Below, one piece after another: positions 1 through 11,859 of a DNA stretch of 64,000 nt (position 1 is its first letter; every line of letters begins with the position of its first letter). The DNA lies in assembly GCA_028023455.1 (NCBI GenBank), contig JAQFVV010000022.1:8205100-8269099 (forward strand), written 5' to 3'. This stretch comes from Epiperipatus broadwayi (Eukaryota; Onychophora; Udeonychophora; Euonychophora; Peripatidae). The position numbers and the translations under genes were made by a program. The notes under the pieces are model-generated. The model made no database searches and was not told where the DNA came from. It saw only the letters and a program-made list of their open reading frames with translations.

Positions 1-49
1 ATTATCTATTTATAATTATAAATTTATTTTAAACGCACATTATTATATT

Positions 50-249
50 AAGTAATATTTACTAAGGCTGTAACCTCAGGAATATGTGTCTGAAAAATGC
101 GAAGGTAGGGACCTCTACAGGTCTTAACCACAAGCTTACGCCTCTTTTCTTCCAAGGCGTAAGCTTGTGATTAAGACCTATAGAGGTCCCTACCTTCGCA
201 TTTTTTCAGACACATATTCCTGAAGTTACAGCCTTAGTAAATATTACTT
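50..249. mobile_element. Fold-back MITE-like element, family FB1, copy 1
   Basis: The stretch is one long palindrome. The left end reads AAGTAATATTTACTAAGGC and the right end is its exact reverse complement. The inner arms pair around GGTAGGGACCTCTA, with a short centre near 145. It has no coding capacity. Related copies lie at 8,081-8,336 and, as a half element, near 25,195-25,277. Sequence just outside the left end also resembles that of the 8.1-kb copy, so the true element may extend a few tens of bases further left. The class (DNA-transposon MITE or other fold-back element) is not resolved. Confidence 0.75.
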
Positions 250-3206
250 ATCTATCTATTTAATGTTGATAAGGCATAAAACTTAACTTTTTTGTATAGA
301 AATGATTCAGTTATAATTTAAAAAAGCTTTCAAAGAATGTATATATATATTAAAAACATGCCATTAAAACAAAACAATATTCAACACTGTACATCAAATC
401 AAAAAATATTTTCTGATGATTTGAAATGCCTGTATCAACTAATGCTGAGTTATCAGAGAATTATCGAAACAGATTCTGGGCTTGTTAATCAAATATCAAT
501 ATTTTTCGGTAACTTTTTCATAGGATTGTAAAATTGCCATTAAGATAAAACCCAATGCTCATTTGTATTAGTTTGTATTTTACTCATGATATGACAAACG
601 ATTTTCCAACAGCACTTCAAAAACAAATTGTAAAGAAATTGACATTTCTTACTAGGCTGGGAAACTCCTATATGATAGGTTTCAGTGTTGTTTGTTTTGT
701 TTTATTCTATACCTTGTGTTAAACATTTATTAAATAACAGCTGGATGGCTGAGGTGGGATTTTTAGTCAGAATGATTGTAGCTAATCAAAGTAGTTATTT
801 TATATTATTTGGTAAATGAGTATCCAACTAAAACCTCAGATTAATCTCAGTTGATCAGATATATATATATATATATTTATATCAATGCAAAAATAAGTTT
901 TTTATCATTTCTTATTAAAACACCTCAATTTTAAAGATGCTAAATCCAGAGATTATATTCATTTTAGACAGAATGATTATGGGTCATAAACGGATGCATT
1001 AATGAGACCTTTTTAAAATAGAAATGATGGCACCACAAATCTTTTAGTAAAAGAAATTTTGTGATGTTCATTATTGAGTAGTTTATAACAAGATTGTTTG
1101 AATTTTGAAAGCATGACAGAGCCCCAGTAAAAAGAAATTTGCCATTTCTAAACTTTTCATAGAAAAGTTATACTTATGTATTAAAATAGTCCACATCTGT
1201 GATAGAATAAGTGAAAATATTTTTGAGTTTTCAAAATATTATACAAAGGACTCATAGAATAGTGATGTTACCCCTATTTGCCACTTCTATAACTTAGAGT
1301 TTTAATGTTTAAATGTGCTTAAGGTTTTTTTTAGGTAACTAGTCTATTGCAAAGCTAAATAGCCATTCAAAATTTGTTAATAAATGGGTACCTAATTATT
1401 TTTAGCTAGAAGGTAAAATAAAAATGGAAATTGTTAGAACTTTTATCACTTATAGAAAGTTTGATAATTTCTTCTTCGTCATTGTTTTTCTTTGAATTGC
1501 TATTGAAGAGATCTGAAATAGGTATTAGATGTTTATTATTTTGTATTGTTACATAATAATATATAAATATTGAATAAATTACAGTAAAATAACAGGAAAT
1601 CACTTCATTTTTAAATTACACAATATGTGATAATGCCCTCTATAGTGCAACCTGGGCATTAAGTGATCGTCAAGTGGCAATGCATTTTAATTCTCATATT
1701 CAGACTCGTTTTTTTTAAAGAAGTTTGGGATTCACATATGGAAATAATGCATTTATGGCAATAGAATAAAGAGTTGCTTTTGTTTTAATAAATTGTATCA
1801 TATAAGATTATTCATAATCCTTTAAAATCAGGAACCATGTCTTTCTTTGTAATCATGTACTTGCAAATCGAAATTGGCATTAATTTCAATATAGATAATA
1901 ATCATGATATCAACAGTCCCAATCTAAACAATCATTTAATCATGTATTTATGATAATATATCTATACTAAATCAATTATTCAGTGATATTGATTTGTCTG
2001 AGATTATCCAACAGATCTTTCTAAATATATCTCATAGTAGAAGAACATTTATCACTTATGTTATGAAGTAGCATACTTTGATTAATAATTATTCAAGAAC
2101 GAGATAATCCATAGAAAATATCAATTGCTTTTGTCACATCTCCAGTTTAATGATTCTGCAAAGTTTTATTATATCTTTTCCAGATTAATGTATTATGAAG
2201 AGATAATAATTTAATATTATGCAGACATATGTGAATAAATTGTTCAATATAATCAATTCCTTAACTATAGTTCATTGCTGTCTGACCAGAAGCAAAACAA
2301 ACTTTGCCTTACTTTTGTATATGTTCTCTGTTATACACAATGATTCACTTTATTGAATCTATTCCAAAGCCATCTATAGTAATCCATAGTAATTAGTAAA
2401 CACTAGACAATACTGCTATCTAAATTCCCAGGAAATTGGTATCCAGAATCTAGAATAAAGATTTAGATATGATGTTACTATCTTGTAATTATTATCATAA
2501 CTGGAAGCACACATAAACAAATATAACCTTTCTAACTAAAGAAGAATATAAACACAACCATAGAAAGAGAAGGAATAAAAAATTAAAGATAATTTATATA
2601 TATCATGTAGGTTTCACCATACTCTACAATTTGCACTGTTAATCAAATTTTTACATACATTAATGTCAATTTCTTATTCTATGTTTTTAGACATCTCGAA
2701 GTGCTATCTTTTAATTTTTTTTGAAGTTTTTAATTTTATCAACACCTTTCCAAATTGAAACTCTCCATAGTATTCTATTACCACCCATATCTCTCCAATA
2801 AAAGCAATCATTATTGCACATCTTTAGAAGGTTTTTGAGATAAAAAAAAGATCTGCTTTGTCATGGAAACCAAACCCAAATTTTTTCCCATATATACTCA
2901 ATTCAATTGTGTCTTTGAAATAATAGATCCAGTAACGTCACATGCTGCAAATTGATAACCAAACTAATATTGTTCTTATGATAATTGATATTAAAATTTT
3001 AAAATCTTGTAAAACTTCTTTAAATAGAACACCTAAAATACACTTAACAAATATGAAACAAATATATAATACACTTTATTTGAATAAATTAGGCAAAATA
3101 ACAGACTTATTACAATTAATTTAGCTGCATCACCATGGCAAACTATTCTGTCATCTTAATCACAACAGTAGCACATTGAAAGATTACAGTATCTCATGAT
3201 CAAGTC

Positions 3207-3238
<32 letters not shown>

Positions 3239-4254
3239 AAAAATATTTTAAACTAATTTACATTCTCAAGCTGGCAAGGATACAAACTAAATATTTTTTA
3301 AGATTTCTCTATGATGAAACAGTCAAATTCTTTATTATTATTTAGCATTGACTTCAAATTTAATGCCTTTCCCACTTTCTTCAAAAGTATGAATTTTCTG
3401 TAGATTATCTTTTAAATTAGCAAGAATAGCACAATCTTTATATATGTCAATAAACTAAGAGGATGCTGTTTTTAATGGATTCCAAAATAAAAATTCCACC
3501 ATCAATCTTTATGCCTGGTTTATGAAGAACCACCTATAAACTATTCAAAATATCTCTATCATAAAAATAGAAAACAAAGTTGAAGTCAATTTTCAGTTCA
3601 CGTGCTTAACATTTTTCATTACCAATAATAATACTTTATTTAAGTGCAAAATGTAAAATATTGTATAAGTTCAAACAATACTGCAAATATTTTCAATTAA
3701 GTCAATTAAATGTTTTCAGCAAACAAAGACATAAAATGATAGCCCCACTTTTTCTTACAATATTTTTTCCATTTACATGGCAACAAAAACCATATCAAAA
3801 ATGGTCTTTCTGATTTTCAAAAATTACAGTGAGTCTTTGGAATTTTTTTAGCTGTGATGTAAAAGCAACATATTCAACAATATCATGGATAACAATATTT
3901 CATGATAATTTGCACAATCTTTTCAATCTCTTTTACTTTTAAATTGGAATAATTGAAGCATTCTTAAGATAAGATGGTATAATTTCATGACTTTATATAT
4001 TTATAAAATATAGTTTTGAAAATATCATACTACCATCATATTAAAAATTTTTTTTATAGTTATCTCAGCAGAACGAACAGGCTCTTCATTTTTAAGATTG
4101 CCTTAACTGTTTTAATTCATTAAGCTGAATATTATTGTCCAAATTTAAATCAGTCAAAATATCACCACTATTATATAAAAAGTGTTATATAGGTGTTTAA
4201 TTGGACAATGATATCATAATTTTAGGTCAATATATTATTTTCAAAAAACTATTG
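250..4254. other. Gene-free A+T-rich stretch
   Basis: I see no gene, RNA or recognisable transposon here. The short open frames (for example 337-531 and 2,942-3,124) have A+T-driven composition and no family resemblance. It holds a (TA)n run at about 3,207-3,232 and a shorter one near 861-878. Confidence 0.6.
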
Positions 4255-4255
4255 C

Positions 4256-4420
4256 CACTCAGTGCAAGCCAGAGTAATCAATGGATGCCAGAAGGCTTAT
4301 GCATAAAATCCCCATCTAGTGCCTACTCATCCAATATCCCCAGTCTACATATAGAGAGTTTTGCCTGTTTTAATAACAATTAAGAGCAAGCATAAGAACT
4401 GGTGATCATGTGATATTATT
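4256..4420 (-). mobile_element. Hammerhead-bearing repeat family A, internally deleted fragment
   Basis: This matches the other family A copies: CAATGGATGCCAGAAGGCTT, then the block containing ATCTAGTGCCTACTCATCC, then the terminal GAGAGTTTTGCC and GTGATCATGTGAT blocks. The part that would hold the ribozyme core (between CCCCAG and the next conserved block) is missing, and sequence from the opposite-strand end follows directly. The copy is therefore rearranged and cannot form the hammerhead. The strand given is that of the ribozyme-coding strand in intact copies. Confidence 0.7.
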
Positions 4421-5411
4421 TTCAATAAATTAACAAAAACAAGTAAATGATTTTGATCAGACAATGACTTGATTTGTTTTTCAGTTTTAATGTTTTAACT
4501 TTTATTTAATCTCCTTACCAGCTGTCAAAACATTTACATTGCACCTGAATCTTCACATTCAATATATTACCTGCCAAACAGTGAATGTTTTTAATAAAGT
4601 CATTAATAATAAAATGATCATCAGAGAACAAGTTATGATAATTTTTTTAAAATGAAATCGTAAATAAGCTTACTTAATTCACAACACGATTCTTGAGAGA
4701 AATCCATATCTTTCTCACATATTAAACTTAAAATTTGAAATTGGAAATTTTAGTGTTTAATAATTGTTGAAATTTATTATGAATAGTTCTTGCATTTTAA
4801 AAACAATCATCTAATTTCCTGATAATATATTTGTAATAGGGCTTATTTTCAATGCATCGATCATTTTAATAGGGGTATAAAATTGTGATATGACTAATTG
4901 TAGCTTAGGTAAGTGGAACAATGGTATCAAATCCAGAAGTGGGATAAATAATAAAATAAAATAATATTTTAAAAAATATTTATTAAATTAATAGCAGAAA
5001 AATACATAAAAGAAAAATTAAAAAAAGATTTTGGAGTGTTTTTGATAGAAATATCGTTCTCCCACTATTTTTTTAATCACAAATAATTCACTTAATTTTT
5101 TTTTTTGAGTAATTTTTTTACCAGGACAAATATATAGCAATAGAAATGTAAAGAAAGAAAAAGTTTGGGGATTTTTAAAATCTTCACTATGAAATGAATC
5201 TCAGATAGTTTCAAATTGCTGAAATTCACAAGTGATAATATGAATGAAATTCAGAATATTGTTAAAAAAAATAAAAGTGAACATTTTTATTGTATCTTTA
5301 AACTGATTTAATTGGCTCCTGCATCTTGGAAACAAAAAAAATCATTTAGGGTTGCAAATTAAATGTAAAAAATTTCATTCATACTTAAACATTTAAAATT
5401 AAAAATATATC
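4421..5411. other. Gene-free A+T-rich stretch
   Basis: Only A- and T-rich homopolymer-like sequence is visible between two family A insertions. No feature can be supported. Confidence 0.55.
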
Positions 5412-6075
5412 TTCTGGAGGGTTGCATTAAATCCTAAGATTTAGGTGCAGTGCTCTCAGACCCAAAGCTCCTCACTGATTAAAGCCACAAGCTAGAAACT
5501 AGTCTGGGGATATTGGTTGAGTAGGCACTAGATAGTGATTTTATGCACAAGCCTTCTGGCATTCATTGATTACTCTGGCTTGCACTGAGTGACACTACTG
5601 TGTGGAGAATTTTGCCTGTTTTAATAACAGTTATGAGCAAGCATAAGAAATGTGACCATATGATGTTTAGTGGTTTAATACCAATCCTGCATAATAGGAT
5701 AGTGGTGACTATGGTTATTAAAAAACCAAAATCATTAAAATGTATGGGTAATGAACTGAGTTCAGACCTATATGTCTATATAAGCTAATGAGCTTGGATT
5801 GAAAATATTATTGTGTTTTCAATTTTATTCTCATAGTTTTGTAGTTAAGTAGAGATAAAGGTAGCTGCTGAAGGGTTGCATTAGATCCTAAGATCTCGAT
5901 GCAGAGCTATCAGATCCATGGCTCCTTACTAACGAAAGCCACAAACTAGAAACTAGTATGGGGATATTCATAGGCACTAAATAGGGAGTTTATGCAAAGT
6001 CTTCTGGTATCCATTGATTACTCTGGCTTGCACTGAGTGGCACTACTGTATGAAGAGTTTTGCCTGTTTTAAAAT
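5412..6075 (+). mobile_element. Repeat family A, tandem (head-to-tail) partial dimer, period 454 bp
   Basis: Two copies of the same unit follow each other in one orientation. The ribozyme core position is at 5,475 in the first and 5,929 in the second, a 454-bp period. The junction passes from the GAGAATTTTGCC end through a 40-odd-base linker into ATGATGTTTAGTGGTTTAAT, the opposite end. In the first unit the core reads CTGATTA, then GAAAC at about 5,495, TAGTC and a TGGGGATA block. In the second it has decayed to CTAACGA. Tandem units are typical of retrozymes and of Penelope-type terminal repeats, because both pass through a multimeric or circular RNA. That explanation is inferred. Confidence 0.75.
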
Positions 6076-6860
6076 AAAAAGTAAACGGGAAATTTCTTGG
6101 TAACTTTAATTCTTTTGTGACAAAAGTGTTGAATTTGACTATCCATTAAAATCTTCATAATTAATTACTTTTTTAAAAGTAAATTTTATTTTTATTGTGC
6201 TATATTTCTAAAAAAAAATTTTATTGGTAAGTGTAATGTTTTAAATAATAATAGAATTCTGTTTGCAGATAAAATTAAAAAAAAAAAAATTCTTTTATAT
6301 ATATATTTAATTCTTTTATATTTAAATGTTCAAAATTAAAAATAAAATATTTGCCAAGTTTAAATTTTGTTATTTCAATTAAAACAAGTAATTGTTCTCA
6401 AGATGTATACAAACAGATTTGTGATGGTAAATCGATTTTTTTAAAATTAACTTAATAGTAAGTAAAATAAAATAAAAAAAGAGGAAGACTTGATTAAAAG
6501 TTGTGAATGATTCTATAGATATCTAGAAAATTCAACTGATAGTTTCAATTAAAAACTATCAGGCAACTGAGAAAAATGACTATGGTGCTTTTTGGGTTTA
6601 AACTCAGAAGTATACAGCCAGTAAATTTACTATGTTAACTATTTAATGTCCATGAGTAGCCTATTAATGTTCATTACCATTTGAATAATCACATAGTAAT
6701 AACAAGTATTGACCAGAACAAAGGGAATGGATGCTAGAATTTTCCTGCTTGATTCTTTTAAAATCTCACAAGAGGAATTATAGCTTCTTTTTGATTAAAA
6801 TCAAATTCCTTTCTACAACCCCCCTCTCTCTTTCTCTCTCTCTTGATATGTATATGTACA
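6076..6860. other. Gene-free stretch with a TC-rich microsatellite
   Basis: The only structure seen is a (TC)n-type tract at about 6,820-6,844. Otherwise it is unannotated A+T-rich DNA. Confidence 0.55.
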
Positions 6861-6864
6861 TATA

Positions 6865-6998
6865 TTAGAAGGAATTTGAACTCATACTTTAAGCTTTCTA
6901 CTACTTTCCACTCCATCTTGTGGTCATATGTATCGGTTGTATAAGATGGAGTGGATAGCCATAGGAAGTTTGAAAGTCTGAGTACAAATCCCTTCTAA
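6865..6998. mobile_element. Small fold-back element
   Basis: The left arm begins TTAGAAGGAATTTG and the right arm ends CAAATCCCTTCTAA. The inner arms ACTCCATCTT and AAGATGGAGT also pair, leaving a short loop near 6,930. The arms share a diverged TTTCCACTCC block with the fold-back at 38.6-38.9 kb, so the two may be one family. Non-coding. Confidence 0.6.
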
Positions 6999-7492
6999 TT
7001 ACATTGAGTTTAGTATAGACAATATACTTGTATTTAAATATTATATATGGTAAAACATTTTCCCTATATATATATATATGCATAAGATTTAAAAATATTT
7101 TACTGTATATATGTATTTACATTTTTTTTTTATTAGTTGATATTGTAAACACCCACCAGTGTATAAAATCAAATTACTCTCTTGTTATGAATGCATTTTG
7201 TGAACAATCTTCATTCTTCAAGTGAATTAAAGATGTCAAACATCTGAATCTCCATGTTAATGTTAATAGTTTGACAACATTTACTCTGCTATTTTCATGC
7301 AAAATTGAAACTAGTTTATGTCTACATTTGGTGTCTTACAAAAGGAAGAACTACTATTGTACTGCCAATATATATTTTCAAATTTTTTGGTTGTATCAAT
7401 ATCTTCCTCGTTTCAATTCTACCATATTACAAATATTCACAAATGAAGAAAGTAAGACCACTTTCTATCACTATGTATATATTTTGTGAATA

Positions 7493-7820
7493 ACCATTGA
7501 TTTTTCACATGAAGTAGTGAATCAATTCTATTCTTGGATTTTTTTATCAACAAAATGTTACTTATTCATAACCTAAGGAGGAGAATGATTTACTCCATTA
7601 ATTAATTATCTATTTATTGAACTATGCTAATTTAATGTTTACAATTATTAATTTCTTCTATTAAAAGTGAGATTCAGTCTCCATCCTTGTATAGTTGATT
7701 ATTCATTTAATAATTATTAATACCATGTATTTCTCTGGCTGATATATTGATCTTGAAGGAAAAGTGGATCCATTTTATTCTTGATTCTTTGTTAACAAAG
7801 TGTTATTTATTCATAGCCAC
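7493..7820. repeat. Diverged direct repeat, two copies about 245 bp apart
   Basis: The segment around 7,493-7,575 (ending TTATTCATAACC) resembles that around 7,738-7,820 (ending TTATTCATAGCC), with the same order of blocks: TCTTGAT/TTGATTTT, then GTGGATC/GTGAATC, TATTCTTG and TTAACAAAGTGTTA-like sequence. Identity is moderate. It may be an old dispersed element of unknown class. The stretch from 7,000 to 8,080 otherwise shows nothing. Confidence 0.35.
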
Positions 7821-8080
7821 TTCAACAATTATATATTTATAAATGTATATTCATTGTGTGTGTATATATACTACAACAATTCATTATCATTTTTTTTATG
7901 AACTACAGTAAAAATTCATATTCAACTTGAAATTAGATATTGAAGATTTCAAAAGAAAGGAATCTTTAAAGAATAAAAATTACTACAAAAAATCTCTTTT
8001 AAATTGGACAGTCTATAAGTGCCAAATAAAGGCAGATTTAGACTAATTTTTTGAATTTATTTAATGCACATTGATTACAT

Positions 8081-8336
8081 AAGTAATATTTACTAAGGCA
8101 ATACCCCTAAACCATGTGCGGTTGAAAATGCGAAGGTAGGGACCTCTACAGGTCTTAACCACAAGCTTACACATTGGCGGTTGGAAATGCAAAGGTAGGG
8201 ACCTCTAAAGGTCTTAACCACAAGCTTATGCATTGGAAGAAAAGAAGCATAAGCATGTGGTTAAACCTGTAGAGGTCCCTACCTTCACATTTTCAATCGC
8301 ACATGCTTTAGATGTATTGCCTTAGTAAATACTATT
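8081..8336. mobile_element. Fold-back MITE-like element, family FB1, copy 2 with an internal duplication
   Basis: It has the same termini as the element at 50-249 (AAGTAATATTTACTAAGGC on the left, GCCTTAGTAAATACT on the right). One arm contains a 59-bp direct duplication: the block starting GGTTGAAAATGCGAAGG at 8,120 is repeated at 8,179 as GGTTGGAAATGCAAAGG. The right arm carries the matching complement once. Sequence immediately left of 8,081 is also similar to that left of 50. Confidence 0.75.
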
Positions 8337-8789
8337 TTTTTGAAGAACTATTAATGAAATTGTGCAAGAACTTGAATAACCATTCATGAAAATTAAATGG
8401 AGTTTAAGCTATATGGAAGAAGAAGCCCAATAATATCAATAGTAATAATAAACTATAAAAACTCCATTGTTAAAATGTAATAATCAATATGCAGTTGTAT
8501 CAGTGTTTTTACCTGAAAAAATATCAAGAGCATTAAATATAAATTTACTGCATTTATATTTTTAAAGAAGGGTTTGCCTTTGCAAAGAGTATACTGCATT
8601 AAAAATTTACTAAAGTTACATTTAACATTCTTGACATATTCTCTGTGTGAAGAACAATATAATTTCATAGAACCAAGCACCAAGTAATACTCTGCATACA
8701 AACATTTAGTAAATTACTTATTTATTTTACCATAATGTGTTATTTTTTATTTAATGCTCTGCACAAAAGAAGGTCAATAAAGAAGATGT
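8337..8789. other. Gene-free A+T-rich stretch
   Basis: No supported feature. An 82-codon minus-strand open frame here has no recognisable content. Confidence 0.5.
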
Positions 8790-10640
8790 GATGCAGTGCA
8801 ATATGACTTCTCCTTTTTCTGAGTCAGGAATCTCTCAGTCACTATGCCCAGAGAAACCTATTAACCCTTTTACCTTCCCTTTCCATTCCCTATGCTAAGT
8901 TTTTCCCATATTCTTCTCTATTCTTCTCCATTCCATTACCACAACATAATGTTTGTGAACTCCATGGCCTTTATATCTGAATCCCCCTTACTTTTACCAA
9001 ACCCAATTCAAAAACCAGAAATCTACTTTCTGTATAATCATGTTATTTATATTTATTCTTCAACAACTTCATTATTTGTATCCTTTCTGTTTACAGACAT
9101 TTACATTCAATTAAAAGATGCCTAATATTTTCTATGCCTTTTTTACATAACTTTCAGACTAAATCACATACATTTTCCCATTTATGTGTATATTCCATTG
9201 TTTTTAAAAATCCTGTTCAAACCTTAAATAGTAAAGTACTTTCCTTACTATTATTATAAATTAACTTGCATCCAATATTCTGTTTACTTCTATATATATT
9301 TACTCTTTTTACTCTCCATACTAGTTCTCATCTCTCCAACTCCATATTCTTTTTTAATGCATCTATTCTTTTATCCTATTCTTTGCCACTATAACACTCA
9401 ACAATTCTAACACAATCATTCCATCCTTTGTATAAGTACACTGACATAAATTCTTTATCCATATCTTCTGCATACCATACTACATTTTTCACCCATCTTG
9501 CCTGCCCTTTATTCATAACTCAATTAAATACTATTTTGGCTATTCTATTATTATTCATAAACCGTAATTAACCAAACATTTTCATTTTGCTTTTTGCATC
9601 TTTCATATAAAAAAACTTGACCATCTTATTTCTCTTTGAAATACCTACTTTGCCATCCACATATCTGCATCTAATGCATGTCTTTCTACTTCTCTTTGTA
9701 CTTTTTCTAACTAATCTAATACCTTCTTTACTAACACATAATGCATCATTACCATATGTTAACCCTGCTTTTACCACTACCTTCCATACAATTCTCACTA
9801 TATCACATCTATTATATGAAACACTGTTAATTTCTTTATCAGTGTCTTTATTTTCTTTGCTTCATTTATCAATGTTTTCTCCCATTCATCCAAGTAATTT
9901 CTCCGATTACTTAAGACAATTCCCAAATAGATATACCTATTCACCACACTTAATGTTATATTCCCCAATAAAAAAATTTTGTCTTCTCTTTTTCCAGTAT
10001 TAATCATCATTACTTTTGATATTTCTTCACTAAATTTAATCCCATCTCTTTACCCACACTTGCACACATCATCAGCATAACTTCCATATCTTCCCTTCTT
10101 TCTGTTCACCATCATTGCAAAGAAAAAGACCCGATAACATATATACTTCCTTGCCACCTATTAATAGTATCTCTACCCCTCTTTCTAGTCTTTCTATTAC
10201 TCTCTCCATTTCTCTCAAATACAACAAAAATATAGAGAATCCTTGCCTTGGTCCTATTCCTTTTTTAATTTTAACTGATTCTATATTCCCTAATTGATAT
10301 GAATAGTAATTATTTTCATACAATCTCTTAATAAGATCCACTAAATGCTCCATCCATTCCCAAATTACCCATAATATATTTCTATTTACTTTATCATATG
10401 CCTTCTCTATATCTATAAAAACCATATGTAACTGTTTATCAGTATTTCTACTCATATCCATAAGTTGTGTAACTACAAATAAACTATCTCCCATATGTCT
10501 GATAGAAAACCTCCTTGCATTTCTCCCATTATATTATTTTCTTCCATTCATTTTGTGATCCTTCCAACCACCCATATATGTGAAAACTTTATATAACACT
10601 GATGTTACTGCAGTCAGTCTGTAATTGCTTAACTTAGTCA
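8790..10640 (-). mobile_element. Decayed LINE (non-LTR retrotransposon), family L-I, longest copy
   Basis: Read on the minus strand, the pieces follow the order of a LINE ORF2. At 10,494-10,072 there is a reverse-transcriptase block with FIDIEKAYDKVNR (palm motif around the first catalytic aspartate), then GPRQG (the RQG motif) and FLLYLREME. The F/YADD motif is degenerate. At 10,010-9,798 comes a YLGIVLSNR block, at 9,798-9,568 a GLTYGND block, and near 9,100-8,880 the C-terminal region shared with the copies at 37.4 and 52.9 kb. Frameshifts separate the pieces, so no protein is made. The 3' end shares GTGACTTCTCC-type sequence with the other copies. The exact LINE clade is not assigned. Confidence 0.8.
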
Positions 10641-10917
10641 GAAGATGTGTACTACCATCTAGTACCATTAATTACTCAATAAATAATTTTGCAGTAGAAT
10701 ATATAGAGTAAAATACTGATCCTAAAAAGAGAAAAATCATATGATAGTTTTAATTAAAATATATACTTTTCCGAAAGATCAAAGGTACCTACCATTATTA
10801 TAAAATAGATTATTTCAATGTGTAGCTAGCTGCTGGACTGGTATCAAATCTATATAATTATACAAACATGGTATGTTGGTTCAAAACCAAAATTTCAGGT
10901 TATTAACTTTAATATTA

Positions 10918-11075
10918 TAATAGAAATAAAGGTAGCTGCTAGATGTGTGAATTCAAATCCAATTCTTCTCACAGAAGACTCTTAGCTAAAAAGTAGCCAG
11001 GAAGATAATTATAGAATACTATCTAGTGTTCATTGATTACTCAAGTTAATGTAATAAATGTTTATTATTAATTCC
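10918..11075 (+). mobile_element. Ancient diverged relative of repeat family A
   Basis: Blocks occur in family A order: ATAAAGGTAGCTGCT (compare the 5.87-kb unit), CTCACAGAAGACTC in place of the ribozyme 5' core, AAAAAGTAGCCAGGA in place of GAAACTAGTCTGGGG, then TCTAGTGTTCATTGATTACT. The ribozyme core bases are not kept. The surrounding 10,640-11,640 shows nothing else. Confidence 0.4.
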
Positions 11076-11644
11076 TACACTGAAAATAAACAGATAGATA
11101 TATGTGATGATTTGCTCAGTATAGTTTTTCTTATAATTTTTTGAAAAATGGAAATAATATGCAACAATATTATCAATACATTTTATTTGAAACCTATAAG
11201 TTTTTTAAAACATATAGTCTTGTACTTTGGTCATTACTGAATTACTTTTTATAAATTTTGGAACTAAAATTTTGTACTCACTCATAAATACAGTGTGAAT
11301 ATTGACACCCCTTCCTCTCCACCACATGTCATAAGATATAACATATTTAAAATTTTGTTTATTTTTATTTGTAAAGGTTTTAAGCAAATTCAATCTAACC
11401 TAGAACCTAGACATGATTCTTTACAATCATTATACTTATTATGCAACACAAATATTATTAAACAATTCACATTTCCTTTTATTGTCATTTGTAAATCAAT
11501 TAAATAAGTGTCATTAAATTACATTTTAGCAAAGTTAGCATCTATTGAGTGAAAGATTGTGAAAGTAATTGTATATGATTTATCTAAATTCTCTTGATGT
11601 GCAATTAAGAATTACCTTTATTTAATAGTATCTACTGCAATGTT

Positions 11645-11850
11645 AATATAAAAAAGTGGTCATGTGGTATTTTCTGTATGTGTTTTGTGTTCATAACATG
11701 GGTTCAAATCTCAGCTGGATAGAAATTGGAACAAATTTTCAGGTTTAGTGATTGAAGGAGGGTGGAGGCTGTAAAAGTATCCAGTTCATAGACATATCAA
11801 TCTTCCAATATTTGTTAATAATGGATATTTAATTATTTTAAAACTTGATG
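11645..11850 (+). mobile_element. Possible tRNA-derived SINE
   Basis: An A-box-like TGGTCATGTGG at 11,657-11,667 is followed 44 bases later by a B-box-like GGTTCAAATCT at 11,701-11,711, the usual spacing for an internal RNA polymerase III promoter. Downstream is TTTTCAGGTTTA, a block also seen in other decayed repeats here. No target-site duplication was identified and there is no cloverleaf, so it would be a decayed SINE rather than a tRNA gene. Confidence 0.4.
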
Positions 11851-11859
11851 ATTAAAAAA

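Noticed and set aside
4201-4383. 60-codon frame over a family A fragment, and similar frames at 14,096-14,326 and 14,583-14,777
   Set aside because: They share residues only because the family A DNA repeat is shared. Frames are broken in other copies.
9617-10003. 128-codon plus-strand frame
   Set aside because: Antisense shadow of the minus-strand LINE, whose minus-strand pieces match reverse-transcriptase motifs.
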